Origin: Pseudomonas sp. FEN
GTDB taxonomy: Bacteria > Pseudomonadota > Gammaproteobacteria > Pseudomonadales > Pseudomonadaceae
Direction: 5' to 3'
Assembly (NCBI RefSeq): GCF_904067045.1
Contig: NZ_CAJFDC010000012.1
Span: 438,367 to 502,366 of the forward strand
Length of the DNA: 64,000 bases
In this document: piece by piece, positions 28,093 to 36,036 of the stretch
Layout: the number at the start of each line of letters is the position of its first letter
How positions within the stretch are numbered: the stretch's first letter is position 1
The notes under the pieces: model-generated
What the model was told of the DNA's origin: nothing
Seen by the model: the letters and a program-made list of their open reading frames with translations, nothing else
Database searches by the model: none
Position numbers and translations under genes: made by a program

Positions 28093-28647
28093 TCAGCGTG
28101 CGCTGTGAAAACGCTTGGCGAGGGTGTAGTTCTTTTTCCAGTAGCTATTGCTGAGGGAATCGATACGCACCGTCTTGCCGCTGCGGGGCGAGTGAATGAA
28201 CTGGCCCCCGCCGACATAGAGCCCGACATGATTGACGTTGTTCTGGCCATTGCGCCGGAAGAACACCGCATCGCCGGGCTTGAGGTTTTTCCGCTCGATG
28301 GTCTTGGCGTTGGAACGCCGCATCGCCACGGTGGTACGCGGCAGCTTGATATCGGCCTCCTGCTGGAAGAGGTAGACCAGCAAGCCGCTGCAATCGAAGC
28401 CACTGACCGACATCCCGCCCCAACGGTAGGGCGTGCCGATCAGCTCATGGGCACGCCCCACGACATTGTCGATGGGTGCCGGCGCGGCCTTGGGCCGCAT
28501 CCCCTGGACCACCTTGACCGACGAACCCGGGTTTGCCACATCAAGGGCGGCATGAGCCGACAGGAACAGGCCCGGCGACACCCACAGAAGTGCTCCTAAC
28601 AAGAAACTGGACACGATAAGTCCCGCCTTTTTGACACGAGGCGGCAT
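28093..28647 (-). CDS. NlpC/P60 cell-wall endopeptidase
   Basis: A 184-residue exported protein with a signal peptide (GLIVSSFLLGALLWVSPGLFLSAHA) and a C-terminal NlpC/P60 domain. The catalytic cysteine is in GFDCSGLLVYLF, the histidine in NHVGLYVGGG and the third polar site in FIHSPRSG. The family cuts gamma-D-glutamyl-diaminopimelate links in peptidoglycan. I chose the ATG at 28647 because the basic start and signal peptide follow it; the longer open frame upstream runs through the promoter region. It faces the large peptidoglycan synthase gene. Confidence 0.92.
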   Translation of the reverse strand: MPPRVKKAGLIVSSFLLGALLWVSPGLFLSAHAALDVANPGSSVKVVQGMRPKAAPAPIDNVVGRAHELIGTPYRWGGMSVSGFDCSGLLVYLFQQEADIKLPRTTVAMRRSNAKTIERKNLKPGDAVFFRRNGQNNVNHVGLYVGGGQFIHSPRSGKTVRIDSLSNSYWKKNYTLAKRFHSAR

Positions 28648-28801
28648 GGTAAAGAGCTGTCCCGACGCTTGATTAGAGTGTTTTTCTTCGATTTGCGTAG
28701 GGGAAATCTCTAGAGGCAAACGGAAAACACAACAAATGTCGACCAAGTCTACGAGCGCAACCAAGCCGAGCGTCCGTTCGTCATTTTTTCTTGCCGCGCA
28801 C

Positions 28802-28829
28802 TTAAGATATATCTTAAGGTATATCTTAA
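28802..28829 (+). promoter_or_regulatory. Palindromic operator of the yqjI-yqjH-like operon
   Basis: TTAAGATATATCTTAA (28802-28817) is a perfect 16-base palindrome. A further half-site ATATCTTAA follows at 28821-28829. They end about 19 bases before the PadR-family start codon, where an autorepressor would bind. Assignment to that regulator is inferred from position. Confidence 0.7.
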
Positions 28830-28847
28830 CCAGACAGGAGAAGAGCA

Positions 28848-29432
28848 ATGAGAGAGCACCCCCATCACCACCACCCTCGCGAATTCGGCGATGGCCATGA
28901 CGGTTTCGAACGCCGCCCAGGCCGCGAACGCGGCGGGCGCGGCCCCCGGGTTTTTGCCCCCGGCGACCTGAAACTGTTGCTGCTGGCGCTGATTGCCGAG
29001 CAGCCGTGCCACGGCTACGACCTGATCCGCCAGATCGAAGGCATGTTTGACGGTGCCTATAGCCCGAGTCCCGGCGTGATCTACCCGACCCTGACCTTCC
29101 TCGAAGAAAGCGAACTGATCATCGGCGACGCCGCCGCCGGAAAAAAGCGCTACACCGTGACCGACGCGGGACGCCAGTCCCTGATCGAACAGGCCGTGGC
29201 CCTTGACGGCGTGCGCATGCGCATCGATGTCAGCAAGCGCTCGCTGCGCGGCCATGAGCGGCCACTGGAAATCCACGAGGCGGTGCACAACCTGCGCCAC
29301 GCCCTGCAACTGCACAACGGCCGCTGGAGCCCGGAAGAAATCCTGCGGGTTCGCGACCTGCTGAACAATACCGCCAAGGCCATCGTCGATGGGCCGGTAT
29401 CCGCCCCGGCATGCTCGGAGAAATCGGAATGA
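28848..29432 (+). CDS. PadR-family regulator, YqjI-like
   Basis: A 194-residue PadR-type winged-helix regulator. The N-terminus is rich in His, Arg and Gly (REHPHHHHPREF...HDGF), the kind of metal-binding extension found in E. coli YqjI, which responds to nickel and iron. The DNA-binding domain follows (LIAEQPCHGYDLIRQIEG, SPSPGVIYPTLTFLEE, KKRYTVTDAG). It overlaps a YqjH-like ferric reductase gene by 4 bases, the same arrangement as yqjI-yqjH, except that here the two are in one operon. A perfect palindrome lies just upstream of the start. Confidence 0.9.
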   Translation: MREHPHHHHPREFGDGHDGFERRPGRERGGRGPRVFAPGDLKLLLLALIAEQPCHGYDLIRQIEGMFDGAYSPSPGVIYPTLTFLEESELIIGDAAAGKKRYTVTDAGRQSLIEQAVALDGVRMRIDVSKRSLRGHERPLEIHEAVHNLRHALQLHNGRWSPEEILRVRDLLNNTAKAIVDGPVSAPACSEKSE

Positions 29433-30211
29433 ATGCAGTCAGCCAACAAGGGATTCACCGCGTCATGCACGAAATCAAGCGCCGACGCCTGGAGGTGTTG
29501 CGAGTCGTCGACCTCACCCCGCGCATGCGCCGCATCACCCTGGGCGGGCCGGAGCTGGCGGGCTTTGTCAGCCTGGGCACGGATGACCATGTGAAAGTAT
29601 TTTTCCCACAGAACGCCGTCGAACAGGTCGCGCTGGAAACCATGGTGCTGGGGGCCAAGGACAACGGCCCGTTGCCGGCCATGCGTGACTACACCCCACG
29701 GCGTTATGACCTGGAGATCGGCGAACTGGACATCGATTTCGTCCTGCACGGTGATGGTCCGGCTTCAACCTGGGCGGCCCAGGCCACGCCCGGCCAGTAC
29801 CTCACTATCGGCGGGCCACGCGGCTCGATGGTGGTGCCGGATATCTTCGACAGCTACCTGTTGATCGGCGACGAAACCGCGCTGCCGGCCATTGCCCGGC
29901 GCCTGGAAGGCCTGGCGGCCAACCGGCGGGCACGGGTGCTGATCGAGGTGGAGAACGCTGCTGAACAACAGGTACTGAAGAGCCCGGCGCAGGTCGAGGT
30001 GACCTGGGTGCGGCGTGATGCGCCGGAGCAGGATCTGCTGCGCAGCATCGAACAGCTGAGCCTCCCCGAAGGCCGCCTGTATGCCTGGGTGGCGACCGAG
30101 GCGGCACTGTCACGCAAGATCCGCAAGGTGCTGCTGGGCAGCCATGGCTTGAACGAGGAGTTTCTCAAAGCGGTCGGCTACTGGAAGCTGGACGACAGCG
30201 CCGAAGACTGA
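29429..30211 (+). CDS. yqjH: Siderophore-interacting FAD protein, YqjH-like ferric reductase
   Basis: A 260-residue protein of the siderophore-interacting family. It has an N-terminal FAD-binding barrel (MRRITLGGPELAGF, RDYTPRRYD, GPASTWAAQATPGQ) and a C-terminal NAD(P)H domain (LLIGDETALPAIARRLE, AWVATEAALSRKIRK). Such enzymes release iron from ferric siderophores by reduction. I chose the ATG at 29429, which overlaps the regulator stop (ATGA) and has GGAG upstream; a start 18 bases earlier would sit inside the regulator gene. The coupled regulator and operator suggest metal-dependent expression. Confidence 0.92.
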   Translation: MNAVSQQGIHRVMHEIKRRRLEVLRVVDLTPRMRRITLGGPELAGFVSLGTDDHVKVFFPQNAVEQVALETMVLGAKDNGPLPAMRDYTPRRYDLEIGELDIDFVLHGDGPASTWAAQATPGQYLTIGGPRGSMVVPDIFDSYLLIGDETALPAIARRLEGLAANRRARVLIEVENAAEQQVLKSPAQVEVTWVRRDAPEQDLLRSIEQLSLPEGRLYAWVATEAALSRKIRKVLLGSHGLNEEFLKAVGYWKLDDSAED

Positions 30212-30250
30212 TCAGACAACAGAGAGGTTGATGCAAGCCTCAAGGGCCTC

Positions 30251-30341
30251 TTCGCGGGCAAGCCCTGCTCCTACAGGTTTGTGTCGTACACAAAAGGTCA
30301 GTGGACACCGCGAAACTGTAGAAGCAGGGCTTGCCCGCGAA
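30251..30341. repeat. Inverted REP pair (REPIN-like)
   Basis: Two nearly identical 26-base REP cores face each other: 30251-30276 begins TTCGCGGGCAAGCCCTGCTC, and 30316-30341 is its reverse complement with one mismatch. The 39-base spacer and inverted layout match REPIN elements of fluorescent pseudomonads. It lies between yqjH and a convergent gene. Confidence 0.8.
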
Positions 30342-30365
30342 AGCGTCAGTACAGACACCGCAGCT

Positions 30366-31037
30366 CTACCTGCCAACCCGCCACCGATCCACCCCAATCA
30401 ACGCCCCCGACACCAGCAAGAACCCCAACAGAATCTGCCCGGCATTGATAAACACCTGTGGATAACCCAACTTATCCACATCGACGAAGGGATACGGATA
30501 CACCCCGATCAGTTGTCCGCGTAACAGCACATAGGCGAAATAGACCACCGGATAGATCGCCCAGGGCAGCCCATCCGACAGCCGCAAAGTGCCCTTCTTC
30601 ACGCAGCCCCACCAATAGACCACGAACAGCAGCGGCATCACGTCGTGCAGCAGCTCATCGGCCAACCACTGGAACCCTTGGGGATGCCACAGATGGCGCA
30701 ACAACAGGTTGTAGGCCAACCCGACCACCACGATGCTCGCCGTCACGCCAGTCTGCACCGTCGGCCTGAGAAACCAACGGCGGCCCGCTGAGTCTCGTGA
30801 CATCACCTCGCAGGTCAGCACCGTCGCCGCCAGGGTATTGGTCAGCACCGTGAAAAAGCTGAAAAAGGTCACCAGGCCGCCGATCAGGCTGGCCTCCACC
30901 CGCCAGCGAAAAATCAGCAGCAGGTACAGTTGGATCGCCAGCCCGCTCCACCCCAGCAGCGCCGCCCCCATCAACAGGACCCGCCGCCAACCGCCCGATG
31001 CTCGCACAGCGCGGCGTATCGCTTCGCCCGCCCTCAC
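30366..31037 (-). CDS. Pr6Pr-type six-helix membrane protein, copy 1
   Basis: A 223-residue integral membrane protein with about six hydrophobic segments. Conserved family stretches are [34 protein letters not shown] and [20 protein letters not shown]. Molecular role is unknown. The start is a GTG at 31037 that overlaps the stop of the VF530 gene (GTGA), so the two are coupled. Two further paralogues lie at 34506-35159 and 35312-35953. Confidence 0.85.
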   Translation of the reverse strand: MRAGEAIRRAVRASGGWRRVLLMGAALLGWSGLAIQLYLLLIFRWRVEASLIGGLVTFFSFFTVLTNTLAATVLTCEVMSRDSAGRRWFLRPTVQTGVTASIVVVGLAYNLLLRHLWHPQGFQWLADELLHDVMPLLFVVYWWGCVKKGTLRLSDGLPWAIYPVVYFAYVLLRGQLIGVYPYPFVDVDKLGYPQVFINAGQILLGFLLVSGALIGVDRWRVGR

Positions 31038-31264
31038 AACTCGCGCTTGGTCCGTGCCAGCTTGATATAAAGGGCCTCGACCTTCTCCCGTGCCCATGGC
31101 GTCTTGCGCAGGAAAGTCAGACTCGACTTGATGCTCGGGTCACTCTTGAAGCAACGGATATCGATGCGTTGCGCCAACCCTTCCCATTCGTAATGGGCCA
31201 CCAGGGCATTGAGGATCTGCTCCAGAGTCACGCCATGCAAAGGGTTGTTGTTCGATGCCGTCAT
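31034..31264 (-). CDS. VF530-family small DNA-binding protein (DUF2132)
   Basis: A 76-residue basic protein with the full VF530 pattern: [24 protein letters not shown], then [26 protein letters not shown]. Family members are small and conserved in gammaproteobacteria; DNA binding is reported for the family, but its role is unclear. The stop overlaps the GTG of the downstream membrane protein. Confidence 0.92.
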   Translation of the reverse strand: MTASNNNPLHGVTLEQILNALVAHYEWEGLAQRIDIRCFKSDPSIKSSLTFLRKTPWAREKVEALYIKLARTKREL

Positions 31265-31610
31265 GCCAGGCCTTCAGGTCAGGAAAGGGAAGAAGCCGCG
31301 CACCTTAGCCGAGCCGTGGGGCGGGGGGAAGAGCCACGGGCGAAGACAAGCCGTCCCGCAGCTGAAATGACTGTGGGAGCGCTCTGATACGGCGCGCGGC
31401 GTGCGTGCAAGCGACAATCCATGCGCAAGCCGACAGACTGGCGATCAGCACCGCGGCAGCTCTTGCTTCAAGTTTAGTGCTGGAACCGGAAAAGCCTCTG
31501 GTTTTGTGCTTCTCCGCGCGCTCAGCCAATATCGCTGGTCACTGCCTTGCTGATTGTCTCTCCCAGCCCCTGCACCGTGCCGGAGAACGGCACAACAAGG
31601 CAGCAACGTC
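31265..31610. other. Intergenic gap after the DUF2599 gene
   Basis: These 346 bases lie between the end of the DUF2599 gene and the start of the VF530 gene, both on the minus strand. I see a short GC stem (CCGTGG near 31314, CCACGG near 31334) close to the VF530 promoter side and no convincing gene. The region from 31500 leftward returns to host-like composition, so the left edge of the AT-richer cassette is near here. Confidence 0.4.
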
Positions 31611-32573
31611 TCAATGTGGATTGCAACCGCTGCTGATCGAAACGTCATGTGTCACATCGGGTCTGTAGGGTTCCAGATTCCAAGGCGTTTTATCGCGAGC
31701 AATCGTCAGATGGCAAACCAACTGGCGGCGCATCCCTCCACCATCATTGTTTTTCCATTGCCAATCATTGCCAAATTTCCGAACAAGCTCAGCATATTCG
31801 GCATTGGTCTGATCAGATTGTATGGCCCTACCGCAGGTTGTGGGTATTACCGACAAGCTCCACTCATTCTTTTGAGTCCCGGGGTCGTAGCGCTGTATCC
31901 ATGAAGCCGACTCTATATATTGCGTACAGACGCCAGTATCCCCCGCGACAGGCGAATCGTTCGCGTCCCGCCGCAGCGCCGACCAGCTTTTCAAATCGGC
32001 CCGATACACCAATGAGTAACGCTCGCCAGTTTTCACCTCCAGCTTGCCAGTACTGGTATTAACCGGACTGATCTGCGAACTGTAAGTAGCCGTGCTATCA
32101 AACAACACAACACTTCCGTCAGGTGCGCTGTTCGGCAAGGTCACGGCAGCTGCCCAGTTACCATCGGCGACGCTATAGCGAATGATTTTTTGCCCGGAAA
32201 GATCGGGAATGGTACTGCCCTGGCTATTGGGGCTATAACTGACCGTTTGCACCCGCCATTTTTGGCGCGAAGCACTATAGACAAATGAAAAGCTGTCTTT
32301 TTTCTCAACACTGATGGCATCAACGCCCACATCGGTATTTTTCAAGGACAGCACGCTTTTATAAGTTGCATTCGAATTAATGGTAATGCGTGTTGCATCA
32401 GGCGCCGCATCGGGCAAACTGAGATTCGATGAGAAATCCCCATCCGCAAGACTGAAATTTATGACACTGTCCCTGGCCGGTATATTACCCTGCCCACCAA
32501 TGGCATTGGGACTGAGATCCAGAGCATAAGAAATACGTATGACAAACAACAACACAAAAATATAAGTTCTCAT
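31611..32573 (-). CDS. Secreted DUF2599-domain protein
   Basis: A 320-residue protein with a signal peptide (MRTYIFVLLFVIRISYA). The N-terminal two thirds contain two related beta-rich segments, each with a VADGNW- or LADGDF-like start and a TYxS motif (ITINSNATYKSVLSL; VLFDSTATYSSQISP). The C-terminal about 100 residues match DUF2599 as I know it: CTQYIESASWIQRY, NEWSLSVIPTTCGR, WKNNDGG, RQLVCHL, PWNLEPYRPDV. The function of DUF2599 is unknown. I chose the ATG at 32573 for its GGGAG site. It follows the halovibrin-like gene by 96 bases in the same orientation; codon use is AT-richer than in its neighbours. Confidence 0.82.
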   Translation of the reverse strand: MRTYIFVLLFVIRISYALDLSPNAIGGQGNIPARDSVINFSLADGDFSSNLSLPDAAPDATRITINSNATYKSVLSLKNTDVGVDAISVEKKDSFSFVYSASRQKWRVQTVSYSPNSQGSTIPDLSGQKIIRYSVADGNWAAAVTLPNSAPDGSVVLFDSTATYSSQISPVNTSTGKLEVKTGERYSLVYRADLKSWSALRRDANDSPVAGDTGVCTQYIESASWIQRYDPGTQKNEWSLSVIPTTCGRAIQSDQTNAEYAELVRKFGNDWQWKNNDGGGMRRQLVCHLTIARDKTPWNLEPYRPDVTHDVSISSGCNPH

Positions 32574-32669
32574 TTTCACTCCCTGTCCGCCAACGGCCGA
32601 CCTGATCATTCACCCGGGCAAAAATCAACCACCAGGGCGACTTCGAATAGGCCCCTTGTTTTCCAGAAC

Positions 32670-34127
32670 TCAGGGGACCGTGATCGTTCGGTTACTGGCC
32701 CAACTCGAGGTTTGCCCCTTGAGTGTCTGCCGTGTCGTAATTTTATAAGTGCCCGAGCCCAACTGAGCGCCATTGATAAACCAGTTTCCATTGCCATCGG
32801 CCAGCGACTTGTCAAAACAGTACCCGCCGCCTTCCAGACACACGTCAACGGTCGCGCCCGCCGCGCTTTTCCCTGAAATCATGAAGGGTGACGACACAGG
32901 CGATCCTTCAGTGGGACTGGAAATACTGGACGGATCCAACAGCATGAAGGCTCGGTTATTCGCCCAGCTCGATACCTGTCCATTGAGTGTTTGCCGTGCC
33001 GTGATCTTATAAGTGCCCGAGTCGAACTGAGCGACATCGATGAACCAGTATCCATTGGCATCGGCCACACGCTTGTCAAAACAGTACCCGCCGCCTTCCA
33101 GACACACGTCAACGGTCGCGCCCGCCGCGCTTTTCCCTGAGATTCTGAAGGGTGATGTTGCAATCGTGCCGTCAACCGGACTGAAAATCCACGGAGAGTC
33201 TGAATACGCCGGCATTGTCCCTGGTCCCGCGGTGACTTCCTGATCACGGGGATAAAATTCGAAGGTGACATCCTGATTCGACGAGGCAGGAAGGCTGACT
33301 TTTATAACCGGAACGACGATTCCCCCACTATCGGTATAAAATTCTTTCTGATTGGACCTGGCATCCACCAGACCGGCAGAATCAGAATAAAAGAATGCCT
33401 GAAGAGGTAGCGTACTGGCACTGCCTTGAGGCCAGGTCGTCAATTGCAATTCATTCCACTCGTAGAAACCATTGACCTTTTGCTTGGCCTTGAGAGACTC
33501 GTTAAAAAAAACCGCACTGTCCAACGTACCGCTCGCCACATCAAAACCACATTGTTCCAAATGTGCATTACCACTGGTCGACTGATTCCAGTGAGTCGCC
33601 CATTGATCCGCATTGACAATACCTTGTGCCTGACAAGGGCGGCTGACATCCTTGTACTTATTATTCTCCAGCGTAATGCTTCCACACAAGACGTCACGAT
33701 GCCAATCCCATGAATCCATGGGGAACGAGCAAATAACACCGATAGAGAGCTTATTAACCGGGGCAGACAATTTTGGATAAAAAATGTAGCCATTCGTAAA
33801 GCCCCAGGCAAACGTCTGAAACTTTGCATCTGCCCTCAGATAGGAAAAGGCCACGCCACCGCGCTCCCGGGAGGGTGGGCTGGGATCCCAAACCCGATAG
33901 CGATCGGATTTTTTGCTGACCCGGAGAATTACACCACTGCAGAGAAAGGCCGGCCTATTATTAGTGCCGCAATTCTCAGCCAAATTGGAATAGCGAGCGC
34001 GAATATCGGCTAATACCGTATTAGCGTCATCCAACGAGCTGCCCGGATTACCTGAAACCCACTGAGCAGAGACCTGATGGCACAGCGCAAACAGGCCAAG
34101 CCCCAAAAGAAATAGTATCTTCTTCAT
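32670..34127 (-). CDS. Secreted halovibrin (HvnC)-like protein with two Ig-like repeats
   Basis: A 485-residue exported protein with a signal peptide (MKKILFLLGLGLFALCHQVSA). Residues about 22-310 resemble the HvnC/halovibrin family: RYSNLAENCGTNNRPAFLCSG, SFSYLRADAKF-type segment, FTNGYIFYP, CGFDVAS, LPLQAFFYSDS. Halovibrins were described as secreted ADP-ribosyltransferases in Vibrio; that activity is not shown by any motif I can verify here. The C-terminus has two 88-residue Ig-like repeats (SGKSAAGATVDVCLEGGGY... SGTYKIT) that are identical over 69 bases of DNA. The start at 34127 has AAGGTGG upstream. Confidence 0.78.
   Translation of the reverse strand: MKKILFLLGLGLFALCHQVSAQWVSGNPGSSLDDANTVLADIRARYSNLAENCGTNNRPAFLCSGVILRVSKKSDRYRVWDPSPPSRERGGVAFSYLRADAKFQTFAWGFTNGYIFYPKLSAPVNKLSIGVICSFPMDSWDWHRDVLCGSITLENNKYKDVSRPCQAQGIVNADQWATHWNQSTSGNAHLEQCGFDVASGTLDSAVFFNESLKAKQKVNGFYEWNELQLTTWPQGSASTLPLQAFFYSDSAGLVDARSNQKEFYTDSGGIVVPVIKVSLPASSNQDVTFEFYPRDQEVTAGPGTMPAYSDSPWIFSPVDGTIATSPFRISGKSAAGATVDVCLEGGGYCFDKRVADANGYWFIDVAQFDSGTYKITARQTLNGQVSSWANNRAFMLLDPSSISSPTEGSPVSSPFMISGKSAAGATVDVCLEGGGYCFDKSLADGNGNWFINGAQLGSGTYKITTRQTLKGQTSSWASNRTITVP
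32808..32876 (-). repeat. Intragenic repeat unit, copy in second Ig-like domain
   Basis: These 69 bases are identical to 33072-33140, 264 bases (88 codons) away in the same gene. They encode the core ISGKSAAGATVDVCLEGGGY region of the Ig-like modules. Confidence 0.9.
33072..33140 (-). repeat. Intragenic repeat unit, copy in first Ig-like domain
   Basis: Exact partner of 32808-32876. Identity at the DNA level, with diverged flanks, points to recent duplication or gene conversion within the halovibrin-like gene. Confidence 0.9.
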
Positions 34128-34314
34128 GAAACCACCTTCGTCCATTACATAACAGTGAGAACACCCACTCCATTGCAACGATTTCACCCAGTGGTTCATA
34201 CGGCGATACGACGACCAACGATTATTCAATTCATTGCTTATAACAGCACAGCAAACTCCATCAACCTTGCAAGAGCGCGAAAAAATTGAATAACGTCAAG
34301 TGTTCATGACACAC

Positions 34315-34389
34315 GTTGTCTGTTGACCAATACCTTAGAAGAACGCAATACAGGGCTCTACTGTCAGAAATGACAGTCCTGACCAACGG
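34315..34389. repeat. 75-base intergenic direct repeat, copy A
   Basis: This segment matches 35230-35304 over the same 75-base length with scattered mismatches; both begin GTTGTCTGTTGA and end CCTGACCAACGG. It contains the perfect dyad ACTGTCA-GAAA-TGACAGT at 34360-34377. It sits in the 378-base gap between the halovibrin-like gene and Pr6Pr copy 2; I see no gene in that gap. Confidence 0.85.
34360..34377. promoter_or_regulatory. ACTGTCA-GAAA-TGACAGT dyad, copy A
   Basis: A perfect 7-bp inverted repeat with a 4-base spacer, identical to the one at 35275-35292. It could be an operator for the minus-strand gene downstream (halovibrin-like, start 34127) or a 3-prime hairpin of Pr6Pr copy 2; no T-run favours a terminator. 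Confidence 0.55.
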
Positions 34390-34505
34390 TAGTGATGCCT
34401 CGCCACGCACCAAGGAAACATGGGACGGGAGTAACACCGACGATTGCGATACGCGAGGCACAGCCGGAAGCATCCCCTCCGGTTCATGTCCCTGCGCCGA
34501 TGTGA

Positions 34506-35159
34506 TCAGCGCTTGCCCTTCCACCGGTCCAGGGCCACCACCAGCAGAGAGATCACCACAAACGCCACCAGCACCATCAGCGCATTGATAAACACCTGTG
34601 GATAACCCAACTGGTCCACTTCGATAAAAGGATAGGGGTAGGAGCCGACAAAGTAGCCACGCACCAGGGCATAAATGAAATAGACCAACGGATAGAGCAG
34701 CCACGGCCAGAGATCCCGCCATTGCAAGGTGCCCTTCGGCACGCAGAACCACCAATAGATCACGAACAGCACCGGCATCACGTCGTGCAGCAGCTCGTCG
34801 GCCACCCACTGCAGGCCCTGGGGGTTCCAGGTGTTGCGCAACAGCAGGCTGTACGCCAGCCCGACCAGCACAATGGCAGCGGCCACGCCGCCCTGGACCG
34901 AGGGTTTGAGAAAGAAACGCCGAAGCGCCGAATCCCCCGACGTCGCCGCGCAGGTCAGCACCAGCGCCACCAGGATATTGGTCAGCACCGTGAAATAACT
35001 GAAGAAAATGTCCACCCCACCCAACAGGCCTTTCCCTGCCTGCCAGCGTGACATCAGGATCAGGTAGAGTTGGAGGATCAAGGCAAACCATCCCAGCACC
35101 GCCGCGACTTTCACCGCTATCCCACCCGCGCTTTGTGTCAGCACCATCTCGTCGTTCAT
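34506..35159 (-). CDS. Pr6Pr-type six-helix membrane protein, copy 2
   Basis: A 217-residue membrane protein paralogous to those at 30366 and 35312: [60 protein letters not shown] chose the ATG at 35159 because its upstream sequence (GCCAGGAGCCA) matches that before the copy 3 start. An ATG at 35222 would add 21 residues not found in copy 3. Function unknown. Confidence 0.83.
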   Translation of the reverse strand: MNDEMVLTQSAGGIAVKVAAVLGWFALILQLYLILMSRWQAGKGLLGGVDIFFSYFTVLTNILVALVLTCAATSGDSALRRFFLKPSVQGGVAAAIVLVGLAYSLLLRNTWNPQGLQWVADELLHDVMPVLFVIYWWFCVPKGTLQWRDLWPWLLYPLVYFIYALVRGYFVGSYPYPFIEVDQLGYPQVFINALMVLVAFVVISLLVVALDRWKGKR

Positions 35160-35229
35160 GACCCCTGGCTCCTGGCTACGCGACACCTGCGACGGCAAAG
35201 CCCCAATCGGTTGGGCGCTCATGCAACAG

Positions 35230-35304
35230 GTTGTCTGTTGAGCAAGACCCTAGAAGAATGCGGGACAAGACTCTACTGTCAGAAATGACAGTCCTGACCA
35301 ACGG
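35230..35304. repeat. 75-base intergenic direct repeat, copy B
   Basis: Partner of 34315-34389. It lies between Pr6Pr copies 3 and 2, and includes the conserved dyad at 35275-35292. Confidence 0.85.
35275..35292. promoter_or_regulatory. ACTGTCA-GAAA-TGACAGT dyad, copy B
   Basis: Identical to copy A. It is 116 bases upstream of the chosen start of Pr6Pr copy 2 and 20 bases past the Pr6Pr copy 3 stop on the minus strand. Confidence 0.55.
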
Positions 35305-35311
35305 CAACCGA

Positions 35312-35953
35312 TCAGCGCTGACCGCGCCAGTGATCCAGCGCAATCACTGCCAGTGACACCAGCACGAATCCCAGCAGTACCCAGCCGGCATTGATAAACA
35401 CCTGGGGATAACCCAGCCTGTCGACTTCAATGAAGGGATAGGGGTAGGCATCGATCAGCCGGCCGCGCACCAGGATGTCAACGAAGTAGGCCAGCAGAAA
35501 GATCAGCCACAGCGCCATATGCCACCATTGCAAGCGCCCCTTGGTCACACAGCACCACCAATAGACCAGAAACAGCACCGGCATCACATCGTGCATCAAC
35601 TCATCGGGTACCCACTGGAACTCCCGGTCGCTCACCGGAACGCGCAGCAACAGGTTGTACACCAGCGCGACCAGTACGATGCTGGCCGACACGCCGCCCT
35701 GAACCCAGGGTTTGAGAAAGAACCGACGCCCAGCCGAACGCCCCGCTGTCGCCGCGTAGCTCAGCACTACCGCCGCGAGGATATTGGTCAGCACCGTAAA
35801 ATAACTGAAGAAGAGATCCAGCCCGCCCAGCAGGCTCTTCTCGGTCTGCCAGTTCTGATAGAGCTCAATGGCCAATGCAACCCAGCCCAGAAAGGCCGCC
35901 CCTTTCAGGGCGATCCCACGCCAGCCGTGCGTCAACACCCAGTCATCGCTCAT
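35312..35953 (-). CDS. Pr6Pr-type six-helix membrane protein, copy 3
   Basis: A 213-residue membrane protein, third of the set ([58 protein letters not shown]). The ATG at 35953 follows GGAG at eight bases. Compared with copies 1 and 2, it has a divergent loop (RVPVSDREFQWVPDE) in place of the WHPQG/WNPQG stretch. Function unknown. Confidence 0.85.
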   Translation of the reverse strand: MSDDWVLTHGWRGIALKGAAFLGWVALAIELYQNWQTEKSLLGGLDLFFSYFTVLTNILAAVVLSYAATAGRSAGRRFFLKPWVQGGVSASIVLVALVYNLLLRVPVSDREFQWVPDELMHDVMPVLFLVYWWCCVTKGRLQWWHMALWLIFLLAYFVDILVRGRLIDAYPYPFIEVDRLGYPQVFINAGWVLLGFVLVSLAVIALDHWRGQR

Positions 35954-36036
35954 GAGCTTGGCTCCTGGCTCTCTCTACTGAAGCATAGCCGTTCGTCATC
36001 GATTCCCGGAAAGCGCCGATTGGCGAAAGCCTTCTC

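Noticed and set aside
30251..30341. Possible short CRISPR-like repeats
   Set aside because: The repeats are inverted REP cores present as one pair, without spacers of regular length or cas genes nearby.
31305..31529. Minus-strand frame of 74 codons in the gap after the DUF2599 gene
   Set aside because: Composition is Ala/Arg-rich like a random high-GC frame, with no binding site or motif.
34360..34377. Reading the ACTGTCA/TGACAGT dyad as an intrinsic terminator
   Set aside because: Neither strand shows a T-run after the stem, the stem has mixed composition, and a near copy lies upstream of a promoter at 23450.
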